29,539 nt of DNA from contig JAIOWV010000005.1 of assembly GCA_021741945.1 (NCBI GenBank), positions 1 to 29,539 of the forward strand, given 5' to 3'. The notes under the pieces were generated by a model. The model was not told where the DNA came from, made no database searches, and saw nothing but the letters and a program-made list of their open reading frames with translations. Of this stretch, positions 1 to 7,770 are shown one piece after another; the stretch's first letter is position 1, and every line of letters begins with the position of its first letter. The DNA is from Pontimonas sp. Its GTDB lineage: Bacteria; Actinomycetota; Actinomycetes; Actinomycetales; Microbacteriaceae. Both the position numbers and the translations under genes were made by a program.

Positions 1-893
1 CCTACTTCCAGCCATGGATTGCTGGTGGAGATGCCGCAGTTGCTGAGTTCGGTATCGGCTCTGCAGTCTTCAACGAAACCGGTGAATGGGACCAGACCAA
101 GCACAACGCAGCAATCGACTCGATGGCAGCTCAGGGCTTTACCGCGTTTGGTATCTTCGGCGTTTCTCCCACCGACATCAACACCACGTTCCTGAACCTC
201 AAGGGTCAGGGATTCGCTGTTGGTTCGTTGGCATCCTGCCCTGCTGGTGACGTGAACGAGGCAGACTTCTGTCTCTCCACCGACACTGGTGAAGCTGCTT
301 ACCTGGCCACCGTTGCTCTCATCGAGCAGATGGGTGGAGAGGGCGCAGTTGTGCACCTCACCGGAAACGCAGTGGACTCCAACACGGTTCGCCGTATTGA
401 GGGTGTCCAGCGCGCAATCGACGAGACCGGTGGCGCAGTAACACTGCTCACCACCATCACCGACATCGACACCGACCTCCAGTCGGCAGAAAAGGCAGTT
501 ACTGACCTTCTCGCCGCACAGGGCGACGCTGTCAACGGTATCGTCACCACCGCTTACAACCCTGCTGTTGCAGCAACCAAGGGTGTTGAAAGCACTGGAT
601 TGCCCATCAAGGTCATTGCGATCGACGACGACGCAATCATCCTCGACGCAATCCGCGCCGGAACCATCTCTGGAACTGTTGTCCAGAACCCATGGGGCCA
701 GGGCTACGTCGGTAGCTGGGTCCTCGCAGCACTTCAGACCGGTCACTGCACCATGAACGAGTCGGGTCTCTACGTAGACTCCGGTTCGTTCCTCGTGACC
801 ACTGACAACGTCGAAACCTACGACGCTGAGCGCGAGGCAACCTCCAAGTCCATCTTGGCTGCGTTCCAGAGCGAGTACATGACCTGCGGCTAA
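1..893 (+). CDS. Sugar ABC transporter substrate-binding protein (5' end cut by window)
   Basis: The reading frame is open from base 3 and ends at TAA 891-893, so this is the C-terminal part of a longer protein; the start and signal peptide lie outside the window. The visible part reads as a ribose/galactose-type periplasmic binding protein (Peripla_BP_4, LacI-like fold), with the family hinge pattern of a GIVTTAYNPAVAATKG helix followed by a VIAIDDDA strand and a late TISGTVVQNPWGQGY segment. Such proteins capture a sugar outside the membrane and hand it to an RbsC-type permease. A matching permease pair and double-ATPase follow at 2078-5620, so this is the import system of the locus. The ligand cannot be read from sequence; L-fucose, or a related sugar or sugar acid, is inferred from the neighbouring catabolic genes. 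A strong hairpin follows the stop, which would favour higher expression of the binding protein than of the downstream genes. Confidence 0.85.
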   Translation, partial: YFQPWIAGGDAAVAEFGIGSAVFNETGEWDQTKHNAAIDSMAAQGFTAFGIFGVSPTDINTTFLNLKGQGFAVGSLASCPAGDVNEADFCLSTDTGEAAYLATVALIEQMGGEGAVVHLTGNAVDSNTVRRIEGVQRAIDETGGAVTLLTTITDIDTDLQSAEKAVTDLLAAQGDAVNGIVTTAYNPAVAATKGVESTGLPIKVIAIDDDAIILDAIRAGTISGTVVQNPWGQGYVGSWVLAALQTGHCTMNESGLYVDSGSFLVTTDNVETYDAEREATSKSILAAFQSEYMTCG

Positions 894-913
894 TAACCGC
901 GGGTTAAACCGCG

Positions 914-943
914 CATCGGGCGGCCCCTCGGGGCCGCCCGATG
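914..943 (+). terminator. Strong GC-rich hairpin after the binding-protein gene
   Basis: A perfect inverted repeat pairs 914-927 with 930-943, a 14-bp arm beginning CATCGGGCGG. It starts 21 nt after the stop codon of the binding protein and ends 46 nt before the next start. There is no T-run, which is common for actinobacterial terminators. Its place between the binding protein and the rest of the transport operon suggests a partial terminator or an mRNA-stabilising stem, as in many binding-protein-dependent operons. Confidence 0.7.
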
Positions 944-989
944 TCCGCGGAGCACGACTTCTCGACCGACACTAGAAGGCAAGGACGCC

Positions 990-2078
990 ATGGCGACAAT
1001 TACATCCGCTCGCGCATATCTCATCGATATCCCCGTCGAAACCCCGCGCACCGATGCAGTCCAGGCCTTCTTGAAGCAAGAAACAATCTTCGTCCACATC
1101 TCGACCTCTGACGGTATCGAGGGAGTGGGCTACAGCTACACCATTGGTACAGGCGGAACTGCAATCCTTGCCCTGCTCCGCGACTACCTTCTTGAGAAGT
1201 TGGTCGGCATGGACAGCGACCGCATCGAGCAGATCTGGCAGACCGTCTACTACGGGACCCGGGCCACCACCACTGGCGCGATCACGTCACTCGCTGTTGC
1301 AGCGATCGACACCGCGTTGTGGGACATCAAAGGCAAGCGCACCAACATGCCGCTGTGGAAGATGGTGGGCGGGGCGTCAGACCGTGTGCCGCTCTATGAC
1401 ACCGAGGGCGGCTGGCTGCACATCGACACCGATGAACTAGTCCGTGGCGCTATCGAGTCTCAGAAAAAGGGCTGGCCAGGTGTCAAACTCAAAATCGGCA
1501 AGCCCAACATCTCCGAAGATTTCGAACGCCTGAGTGCTGTGCGCCAGGCTGTGGGCCCCTCGATGCACATCATGGTTGACGCCAACCAGTCGATGACTCT
1601 CGCGCAGGCCCGCCAGCGCGCTGAGGCCCTGCAGAGCGTCGGGCTCTATTGGCTCGAAGAGCCTATGCCGGCCGATGACGTTGCCGCGCACCGTGCTCTT
1701 GCGCAATCCACCGCGATTCCGATTGCTGTGGGGGAGAGCATTTACTCGGCCGCCCAGTTCCAGCAGTACTTGCACCAGGAAGCCGCAGGCGTCATCCAGG
1801 TCGATGTCGCCCGAGTGGGCGGGATCACGCCATGGCTGAAGGTCGCGCATCTCGCGGAAACATACAACGTCGTGGTGTGCCCTCACTTCTTGATGGAAAT
1901 CCACGTCTCGCTCGCGGCGGGTATTGCTAACGGGCACTATGTCGAGCACATTCCCCAACTCACCGGTGTGACAACGGAACGCATGACCATCGACAATGGT
2001 TCGGCCATCGCGCCCAGCGCACCAGGTTTAGGGATACCGTGGGACTTCGAAGCAATTGAAAGGTTGGTGGTCGCCTAA
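990..2078 (+). CDS. Mandelate racemase/muconate-lactonizing enzyme family acid-sugar dehydratase
   Basis: A 362-residue enolase-superfamily protein with an N-terminal capping domain and a C-terminal barrel. The mandelate-racemase subgroup catalytic set is visible: Lys166 and Lys168 in VKLKIGK, metal ligands Asp197 (VDANQ), Glu223/224 (WLEEP) and Glu249 (GES), Asp272 (VDVARVGG), His299 (CPHF) and probably Glu319. These enzymes abstract the alpha proton of an acid sugar with Mg2+, usually dehydrating it to a 2-keto-3-deoxy acid. The exact substrate is not readable; it is clearly different from the L-fuconate dehydratase at 6378-7673. The ATG has AAGGA four bases upstream. It sits inside the sugar ABC operon, overlapping the next permease by one base (TAATG), so it probably acts on an imported sugar acid or on a product of an imported sugar. 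A racemase or epimerase role cannot be excluded. Confidence 0.85.
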   Translation: MATITSARAYLIDIPVETPRTDAVQAFLKQETIFVHISTSDGIEGVGYSYTIGTGGTAILALLRDYLLEKLVGMDSDRIEQIWQTVYYGTRATTTGAITSLAVAAIDTALWDIKGKRTNMPLWKMVGGASDRVPLYDTEGGWLHIDTDELVRGAIESQKKGWPGVKLKIGKPNISEDFERLSAVRQAVGPSMHIMVDANQSMTLAQARQRAEALQSVGLYWLEEPMPADDVAAHRALAQSTAIPIAVGESIYSAAQFQQYLHQEAAGVIQVDVARVGGITPWLKVAHLAETYNVVVCPHFLMEIHVSLAAGIANGHYVEHIPQLTGVTTERMTIDNGSAIAPSAPGLGIPWDFEAIERLVVA

Positions 2079-3121
2079 TGGATATGGACTCCAAAAAGTT
2101 CGGAATCCGCTTCGGACACCTAGCGACAGACCAAAGGGTAATTCTGGCGGTTCTCATCGTCGCAGTGTTCCTTGCCTTCGCAATCCGGACCCCCGCCTTC
2201 TTGAATGGCCAGTTTGTAATCTTCCCTCTGATTCGTGACACCGCCGTCATCACGATTGTTGGTCTGGCGCAGCTGGTCACCCTCTCGATTGGCCACCTGA
2301 ACCTCGCCGTTGGCCGCATGGCGGCGCTCTCGGCGATGGTTGCTGGGTTCACTTACGAGCGACTTGGTTGGGGCATCATGGAGGGCTTGCTTCTCGGTGT
2401 TGCCGCCGGAGCTTTGGTTGGAGCGCTCACCGGCTACATCATCGTGAAATCCCAGGTGAATGCCTTCATCGTGACCCTCGCGGTTGACTTCGCGCTGCTG
2501 GGGCTTGTGACGTTTACCTATATTTCGCTTACCGACGCGGCTGCGTTTACGGTCAAGCCCGCCGGTATGGACGTAGTCCGGGCTGGTTCGCTCGCAGATG
2601 TATGTCTTTTTGGCTGGTGTGGCCCGAGCATCATTCCACTGATTATCTTCCCTGCGCTTGGCATGGTCGCAGTGATTGCCTTCCTCTACCACCAGACCCG
2701 TTTGGGTCGTGAGTTCCTGGCAACCGGAGCAAACCTTCGTGCGGCTCGCCTGTCCGGTATCCCGGTAGACACTCGCGTTATTCAAGCCCACACGCTCTCA
2801 GGTGCACTGGCTGGGCTTGGCGGAATCTTCCTAGCGTTTGTCAACGGCTCGTTCTCCGCGGCAATTGGAAGCGAACTGCTGCTGCCCTCGTTCCTGGGCC
2901 CAATCCTTGCTGGCACAGCACTTACCGGTGGTGTGGTGGGAGTCTTTGGGACGATGCTTGGCACTCTGCTCACCCTGGTAATCCGTCAAGGTTTGCTGGT
3001 GGGCGGAATCGGACTTGAGACACTCAACATCGCTCTCGGTGTGATTTTGTTGCTGGCTCTCTCAGCCAACAAGATCCGCACCAGCCTCACTGACGTCTTC
3101 CGGAAGGGGAAGGGCAAATGA
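2078..3121 (+). CDS. Sugar ABC transporter permease (RbsC family), first subunit
   Basis: A 347-residue, very hydrophobic protein of the BPD_transp_2/RbsC family, with about eight to ten membrane spans after a short charged N-terminus. The cytoplasmic ATPase-coupling segment is visible at about 210-230 as LATGANLRAARLSGIPV. Its start overlaps the stop of the enolase-superfamily gene by one base, and its stop overlaps the start of the second permease by 4 nt, so translation is probably coupled. It would pair with the second permease at 3118-4104 to form the membrane channel through which the binding protein at the left edge delivers its sugar, powered by the ATPase at 4097-5620. A loop near 175-190 contains two cysteines (VCLFGWCGP), unusual for this family and possibly an extracellular insertion. 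Confidence 0.93.
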   Translation: MDMDSKKFGIRFGHLATDQRVILAVLIVAVFLAFAIRTPAFLNGQFVIFPLIRDTAVITIVGLAQLVTLSIGHLNLAVGRMAALSAMVAGFTYERLGWGIMEGLLLGVAAGALVGALTGYIIVKSQVNAFIVTLAVDFALLGLVTFTYISLTDAAAFTVKPAGMDVVRAGSLADVCLFGWCGPSIIPLIIFPALGMVAVIAFLYHQTRLGREFLATGANLRAARLSGIPVDTRVIQAHTLSGALAGLGGIFLAFVNGSFSAAIGSELLLPSFLGPILAGTALTGGVVGVFGTMLGTLLTLVIRQGLLVGGIGLETLNIALGVILLLALSANKIRTSLTDVFRKGKGK

Positions 3122-4104
3122 AAAGCGTCCTCGCACGTCTTCGGACGACTGAGTTCTCACTTACAGTCCTCTTCATAGCGGGTTTCTTGACGCTCGCTGC
3201 GACTAGTGGTGGTGTGCTCTTCTCTGGGCAGTCAATCCGCAGCTTCCTCACCTACTTGGCGATTCCGATCCTCATCGGCCTGTCTCAGATGGTCGTGCTT
3301 TCCGTCGGCCAGCTGAACCTCGCGGTGGGAGCTATGGGTGGCGCATCCGCAGCCATCATGGCCCAGATGATGGTGGCTTTGAATGCTCCGATTTGGGTGG
3401 CACTCTTGGCCGGCTTCGCTGCAGCCACCCTCATGGGCGCCCTCAATGGCTTCCTTGTGGTGTCTACCGGGCTCAATGGCTTCATTATTACGCTCGGAAC
3501 GCTCACCATCATGGAGGGTCTGCAATACGCGCTGGTGAGAAGCTTCACGATTAACTCTTACCCGGCATCGGTGATGGCCTTTGGAAACATCTCGTTCTTC
3601 AATGTGCCCACTGTCTTCATGATCGCAGTCGCAACGGCGCTGTTAGTGGCCTGGTTTTACCGGACCAACGTGATGGCCAGAGGAATTCTCGCAACCGGAG
3701 CTAACCCCCTCGCCGCGCGACTCTCTGGTGTGTCCAACAACCGTTCGGTCTTCCTCGCCCACACCCTCTCCGGAGCGCTGATTGGCGTGGCCGCAATCGT
3801 GACCATTACCTCGCTCGGTGGAATCAACCGGTCGATTGGTGGTGACTGGTTGCTCGCTAGCTTCGCAGCCCCCATCATCGCCGGTGTGCTGATGAGTGGT
3901 GGCGTGGTGGCCATTTATGGCACCGTCATGGCAGCTGGCGTGATGCGGCTTGTTGACATCGCTCGAGCTCAGTACTCATTGGACCCCTCGGTGGTCAACT
4001 TCACAATTGGAACTGTGGTTCTCTCCACGGTTGCGCTCAGTGAATGGCGTCGTCGCAGGGCTGAAATCAAGCGTCAAAAACACGTTGAGGTGGAACATGG
4101 TTGA
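3118..4104 (+). CDS. Sugar ABC transporter permease (RbsC family), second subunit
   Basis: A 328-residue polytopic membrane protein, paralogous to the preceding permease. It shows the same QLNLAVGAMGG segment in an early span and the same coupling motif, ILATGANPLAARLSGV, in the second half. Many ribose-type importers use a homodimer of one RbsC; here two different subunits imply a heterodimer, as in AI-2 (LsrC/LsrD) or rhamnose (RhaP/RhaQ) systems. The ATG overlaps the previous stop in an ATGA motif. The C-terminus is charged and cytoplasmic (EWRRRRAEIKRQ), and its last 8 nt overlap the start of the ATPase gene. Together with neighbours it forms an ABC sugar importer; the substrate is inferred from context only. 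Confidence 0.93.
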   Translation: MKSVLARLRTTEFSLTVLFIAGFLTLAATSGGVLFSGQSIRSFLTYLAIPILIGLSQMVVLSVGQLNLAVGAMGGASAAIMAQMMVALNAPIWVALLAGFAAATLMGALNGFLVVSTGLNGFIITLGTLTIMEGLQYALVRSFTINSYPASVMAFGNISFFNVPTVFMIAVATALLVAWFYRTNVMARGILATGANPLAARLSGVSNNRSVFLAHTLSGALIGVAAIVTITSLGGINRSIGGDWLLASFAAPIIAGVLMSGGVVAIYGTVMAAGVMRLVDIARAQYSLDPSVVNFTIGTVVLSTVALSEWRRRRAEIKRQKHVEVEHG

Positions 4105-5620
4105 TGTACTGACAGTAAAGAACGTTTCCAAGGGGTTCCCAGGGGTTAAGGCACTCCAGGGAGTGAACCTCACCATGAGGGCTGGCGAAGTCCAAGCACT
4201 TCTGGGAGAGAACGGCGCCGGTAAGTCAACGTTGATTAAGATCCTCACCGGTGTTTACCAGGCCGATGAGGGCGAACTGCTGGTCGGTGGCGAAGCCGTC
4301 ACCTTCTTCTCGCCGTTGGAAGCAGCCAAAGCCGGTATCGGCGTAGTCCACCAGGAACGTAACCTCATCCCTTACTTCACCGTGGCCGAGAACATCGTGC
4401 TGCAGGACCAGCCTCGCCGTTTTGGTGTTATTGATGAGCGCAAGCGTCGCGAACTGGCCCAGAAGGCTCTCGACGCGCTGGGCCTCGCTATTGACCCGAT
4501 GGAACTGGTGCAGAACCTGTCCGTTGCTCAGATGCAGCTGGTGGAAATTGCCAAAGCTCTCGTGACCGAAACCCGGGTTCTGCTCTTGGATGAGCCCACC
4601 GCCTCGATCTCTGGCGCTGAAGCAAAGAAACTCTTCGACGTGGTGCGCAAGCTCAAGGAGCAGGGCACCGCAGTGCTGTTTGTGAGCCACAAGCTCGAAG
4701 AGGTCTTCGAAGTGTGTGACACGGTCACGGTTCTTCGCGATGGCGAGAGCGTGATCGAATCGGAGCCACTGTCGAAGTATTCGCAGTCCGACATCGTCAC
4801 TGGCATGGTCGGCCGTGAGCTCGCAGCACGAGAGCGTCGTTTCCGCGAGGTTGACCGCACAGGAACGCCGATTTTTGAACTGCGCGATGTCTCGACGTCG
4901 CTCGGCCACAAAGACATCTCTCTCAAGCTTTATAAGGGCGAGGTTCTCGGGTTCTATGGACTTGTTGGCGCTGGCCGCAGCGAGCTGATGCGGAGCGTCT
5001 TGGGTCTTCACCCCGTTCTGTCCGGCGACATTCTGCTTCGTGGCCAGCCCATCAAGATCCGGGACGTTCGCGATGCGCTTCACAAGTACCGGATCGGCTA
5101 CGTCACCGAGAATCGTAAAGAAGAGGGTCTCTTCCTGGACTTCACGATCAACAGGAATATTGCTGTCACGATCTGGAAGCGTATTCAGGGGTTCCTCGGT
5201 CGCGTGCGCGGCGAGCAGGAAACCGATTTGACCACACAGTACGTCGACAAGCTTGGCATCAAGGTGTCCTCGGTCCTACAGTTGGCGGGAAACCTCTCCG
5301 GCGGTAACCAGCAGAAGGTCAGTCTGGCCAAGTGGTTGGCGGCCAACACGGAAATCATCATCATCGATGAGCCCACAGTGGGAATTGACGTTCGCACGAA
5401 GGCGAGCTTCCACGAACTCATCATGAACCTTGCCGATGAGGGCATTTCTGTCCTACTGATCTCGAGTGATCTGCCAGAAATGGTCTCCATCGCCGACCGC
5501 GTGATGGTGATGCGCGATTACCGTTTTGTCGGTGAGTTCGACAACTCGAAAGAGTATGTCGAAATGTCCACCGGCGTGATGGAAGCCATCCAGGCCGGTA
5601 AAGCCTCGCTACTCAAGTAA
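4097..5620 (+). CDS. Sugar ABC transporter ATP-binding protein, double-domain (RbsA/MglA type)
   Basis: A 507-residue protein with two ABC cassettes. I start it at ATG 4097, preceded by GAGGTGG, although the frame is open further upstream; the upstream part lies within the permease gene and does not look like ABC sequence. Domain 1 has Walker A GENGAGKST (37-45), signature LSVAQ (141-145) and Walker B VLLLDEPTA (161-169). Domain 2 has a degenerate Walker A GLVGAGRSE (288-296), as usual in the RbsA/MglA family, a good signature LSGGNQQK (400-407) and Walker B IIIIDEPTVGID. It energises the two-permease sugar importer encoded just upstream. It overlaps the permease stop by 8 nt. The gene ends only 8 nt before the convergent SDR gene, with no visible terminator. 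Confidence 0.95.
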   Translation: MVDVLTVKNVSKGFPGVKALQGVNLTMRAGEVQALLGENGAGKSTLIKILTGVYQADEGELLVGGEAVTFFSPLEAAKAGIGVVHQERNLIPYFTVAENIVLQDQPRRFGVIDERKRRELAQKALDALGLAIDPMELVQNLSVAQMQLVEIAKALVTETRVLLLDEPTASISGAEAKKLFDVVRKLKEQGTAVLFVSHKLEEVFEVCDTVTVLRDGESVIESEPLSKYSQSDIVTGMVGRELAARERRFREVDRTGTPIFELRDVSTSLGHKDISLKLYKGEVLGFYGLVGAGRSELMRSVLGLHPVLSGDILLRGQPIKIRDVRDALHKYRIGYVTENRKEEGLFLDFTINRNIAVTIWKRIQGFLGRVRGEQETDLTTQYVDKLGIKVSSVLQLAGNLSGGNQQKVSLAKWLAANTEIIIIDEPTVGIDVRTKASFHELIMNLADEGISVLLISSDLPEMVSIADRVMVMRDYRFVGEFDNSKEYVEMSTGVMEAIQAGKASLLK

Positions 5621-5628
5621 CCAGGTGT

Positions 5629-6381
5629 TTAGCGAGGCAAGCGCAGGCTTGCCATGCCGCCGTCCACCGCAAGGATAGTTCCCGTCGTGGAGAGTGACTT
5701 GGGGTGCGCTAGGTAGCTAATCGCGTGAGCAACTTCGGGGGCTGACACCAGACGGCCAATGGGTTGGCGCGCCTCAAGCCGCGCCCTCTCACCAGCAGGA
5801 TCATCTGTCTGAGCAAGCAGCCGTTGAACCCACGGGGTGTCAGCGGTTCCGGGGTTCACGCCATTGACCCGAATGTTGTCATCGAGGAAGTCAGCCGCCA
5901 TCGCACGCGTGAGGGACTCGAGCGCGCCCTTGGACGCGCTGTAGACAGCGCGCTTGGGCAGCCCAATGGGGGCTGCGACGGAACAGGTGTTCACAATTAC
6001 TGGGTTGGTGCCCTTCACCAGCAGCGGGTGCAGGTGGCGCACCACGCGGGCAGTGCCAAAGACGTTGACGGCGAAAACTTTCTCCCAATCTTCGGGGCTT
6101 GCCTCAACCACGCTGCCGATTGCGCCAATGCCGGCATTGTTGATCAAGATATCGAGACCGCCGCCAAACGCTGCTGCGACTTCCGTCGCCGCAGCCGCAA
6201 CACTTGTTTCCTGTGACACATCGCATGCCACATAGGTGCCAACGCCCGTGAAGTTTCCTTCGTTGAGGTCCAGGCCACACACGGTGGCTCCCTGGGCCGC
6301 CAGCAGCTGGGCAACTTCTAGGCCAATGCCTGAACCTGCACCGGTAACAACGGCGCGGAGCCCCTGGAAGTCGGCGCTCAT
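5629..6381 (-). CDS. SDR-family dehydrogenase, probable 2-keto-3-deoxy-L-fuconate dehydrogenase
   Basis: A 250-residue classical short-chain dehydrogenase/reductase. Visible motifs are the nucleotide-binding TGAGSGIG (13-20), NNAG (91-94), and the catalytic Ser134, Tyr147 and Lys151 (YSASK). The start at 6381 forms an ATGA overlap with the stop of the upstream L-fuconate dehydratase gene; an ATG three codons earlier is also possible. In the non-phosphorylative L-fucose pathway an SDR oxidises the C4 hydroxyl of 2-keto-3-deoxy-L-fuconate with NAD(P)+ to give the 2,4-diketo acid, and the direct coupling to the dehydratase supports that role. The assignment to this substrate is inference from operon context; SDR specificity is not readable from motifs. 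Asp38 after the second strand (VCGLDLN) suggests preference for NAD+ over NADP+. Confidence 0.85.
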   Translation of the reverse strand: MSADFQGLRAVVTGAGSGIGLEVAQLLAAQGATVCGLDLNEGNFTGVGTYVACDVSQETSVAAAATEVAAAFGGGLDILINNAGIGAIGSVVEASPEDWEKVFAVNVFGTARVVRHLHPLLVKGTNPVIVNTCSVAAPIGLPKRAVYSASKGALESLTRAMAADFLDDNIRVNGVNPGTADTPWVQRLLAQTDDPAGERARLEARQPIGRLVSAPEVAHAISYLAHPKSLSTTGTILAVDGGMASLRLPR

Positions 6382-7673
6382 CGCTGCCATTCCTTGCCCG
6401 TGGGGTAGAGGTAGTCCTTGATGCTCTGAGGCTTCATCTCTGCCCCTGCGCTTGCTGCGAGGGGTGCGATGTAGCGGGCATTTTTGACCACTGTGGGAAC
6501 AACGAAGTGCTCGTGCAAGTGGTCGACGAACTCCACCACTCGAAGGTCGTGGTGGCCTGTGACGGCGACTGAGTCGAACATGGCCAAGTGTTGAACCATC
6601 TCGCACAGCCCAACTCCACCTGCGTGAGGACAAACTGGCACGCCGAATTTGGCCGCCATCGCAATCATCGCGATGTTTTCGTTGACACCCGCGACGCGGG
6701 TTGCATCGATCTGAAGGAACGAAATCGCTCCAGCCTGCAGCATCTGCTTGACCATGATGCGGTTGTGGACGTGTTCGCCAGTCGCCACGCGGATTGGGGC
6801 GATGCCGTCTTGGATCGCTTTGTGGCCCAGGATGTCGTCGGGACTCGTGGGCTCTTCAACCCAATGGATGCCATCGTCCTCGAGGCCCTTGACCCAGGCA
6901 ATGGCATCTGGCACATCCCACACCTGGTTGGCATCGATTGCCAACGTGATGTCGGGTCCGACGGTTTCTCGCATGAGTTTGATGCGGTGGCGGTCGTTCT
7001 CTAACGAGCCGCCCACCTTCATCTTGATGAGGCGGAAACCGTCCGCGACGGCTTCCTTGGCAAGGCGAACCATGGTCTCATCGGAGTAACCCAACCAGCC
7101 GGGGGTTGTGGTGTACGCGGGGAGACCCTGCTCGAGGAGGATTTTCTCGTTAGCCGCGCGCTGGGGCTCAGCGGCGGTGAAGATTTTGAGTGCCTCATCG
7201 GGAGTCAGCGCGTCGGTGAGGTGGCGGAAGTCGATGAGTTCGACCAACTGGGCGGGGGTGAGGTGGGAGAGCACCTGCCACAGGGGCTTGCCCTCGATCT
7301 TGCAGATAATGTCCCAGAGTGCGTTGATGACGCCTCCAGCAGCCATGTGTGGGATACCTTTTTCGGGTCCAAGCCAGCGCATCTGCGAATCGCGCACCAG
7401 ATCGCGACCGATCTGCCCTATTCGAGAAATTAGGGTCTCGACCGACTCGCCGATGACCATCTCGGCGAGCTGAGCAACAGAAGCGCACTGCAGATCGTTG
7501 CCGCGGCCGATCGTGAAAACGAGGCTGTGACCTGAAAGGGATGGGTCGTCGGTGTGAAGAATCAGATACGCCGCCGAATAATCGGGGTCTTTGTTCATCG
7601 CGTCCGACCCGTGGCCGTGCTGGCCAGTGGGGAAGCGAACATCGAAGGTCTCAGCGGAGACAATTTTGGTCAC
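6378..7673 (-). CDS. L-fuconate dehydratase (enolase superfamily)
   Basis: A 431-residue protein from GTG 7673, which has an upstream GGAAGGTGG and gives the family-typical N-terminus (VSAETFDVRFPT, then GSDAMNKDPDYSAAY). The frame extends upstream but that part lacks family features. It converts L-fuconate to 2-keto-3-deoxy-L-fuconate by Mg2+-assisted dehydration. Expected active-site residues are all seen: Lys217 and Lys219 (IKMKVGG), Asp248 (DANQ), Glu274 (EEP), Glu300 (GEH), Asp323 (DATRVAG), His350 (CPHAGG) and Glu381 (EFVDHLHEHF). From memory these are within one residue of the Xanthomonas FucD numbering. The AYTTTPGWLGYSDE stretch is also characteristic of the FucD/ENOSF1 group. It is the first gene of a leftward operon with the SDR, reading from a palindromic promoter region shared with the rightward operon. 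Confidence 0.93.
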   Translation of the reverse strand: MTKIVSAETFDVRFPTGQHGHGSDAMNKDPDYSAAYLILHTDDPSLSGHSLVFTIGRGNDLQCASVAQLAEMVIGESVETLISRIGQIGRDLVRDSQMRWLGPEKGIPHMAAGGVINALWDIICKIEGKPLWQVLSHLTPAQLVELIDFRHLTDALTPDEALKIFTAAEPQRAANEKILLEQGLPAYTTTPGWLGYSDETMVRLAKEAVADGFRLIKMKVGGSLENDRHRIKLMRETVGPDITLAIDANQVWDVPDAIAWVKGLEDDGIHWVEEPTSPDDILGHKAIQDGIAPIRVATGEHVHNRIMVKQMLQAGAISFLQIDATRVAGVNENIAMIAMAAKFGVPVCPHAGGVGLCEMVQHLAMFDSVAVTGHHDLRVVEFVDHLHEHFVVPTVVKNARYIAPLAASAGAEMKPQSIKDYLYPTGKEWQR

Positions 7674-7716
7674 CAGTGACCACCTTCCGTTTGTGCGACT
7701 GTATCCAATACCGCTC

Positions 7717-7732
7717 AAAGCATATATGATTT
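7717..7732. promoter_or_regulatory. Near-palindromic operator over divergent -10 elements
   Basis: The 16-mer AAAGCATATATGATTT is symmetric except for one base pair. It lies in the 97-bp gap between the divergent L-fuconate dehydratase (start 7673) and aldo/keto reductase (start 7771). A good rightward -10 hexamer, TATGAT (7725-7730), and a leftward TATGCT (7724-7719) lie inside the palindrome, so a bound repressor would block both promoters. The same architecture and 13 of 16 identical bases occur at 15891-15906. No clear -35 hexamer is seen in either direction. The regulator is not encoded in the window; a GntR-type dimer would fit the size (inference). Confidence 0.55.
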
Positions 7733-7770
7733 CGCTAGAGTCCATACAGACCGCGATGAAGGGGGCGACC

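Noticed and set aside
2120..2791. 223-codon minus-strand frame opposite the first permease
   Set aside because: Highly charged translation that is the expected mirror of a hydrophobic membrane protein.
3950..4096. N-terminal extension of the sugar ATPase from an upstream ATG
   Set aside because: It lies inside the permease gene, lacks ABC features, and ATG 4097 has a good ribosome-binding site.
4226..5083. 285-codon minus-strand frame opposite the sugar ATPase
   Set aside because: Antisense shadow of a well-supported ABC ATPase; no start signal or domain.
6382..6633. N-terminal extension of the SDR frame
   Set aside because: It overlaps the end of the L-fuconate dehydratase gene and has no Rossmann-type sequence; the ATGA junction start fits the fold.
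7699..7749. CTGTAT/ATACAG pair flanking the 7717-7732 palindrome almost symmetrically
   Set aside because: The second palindrome at 15891 is not flanked in the same way, so this may be chance.
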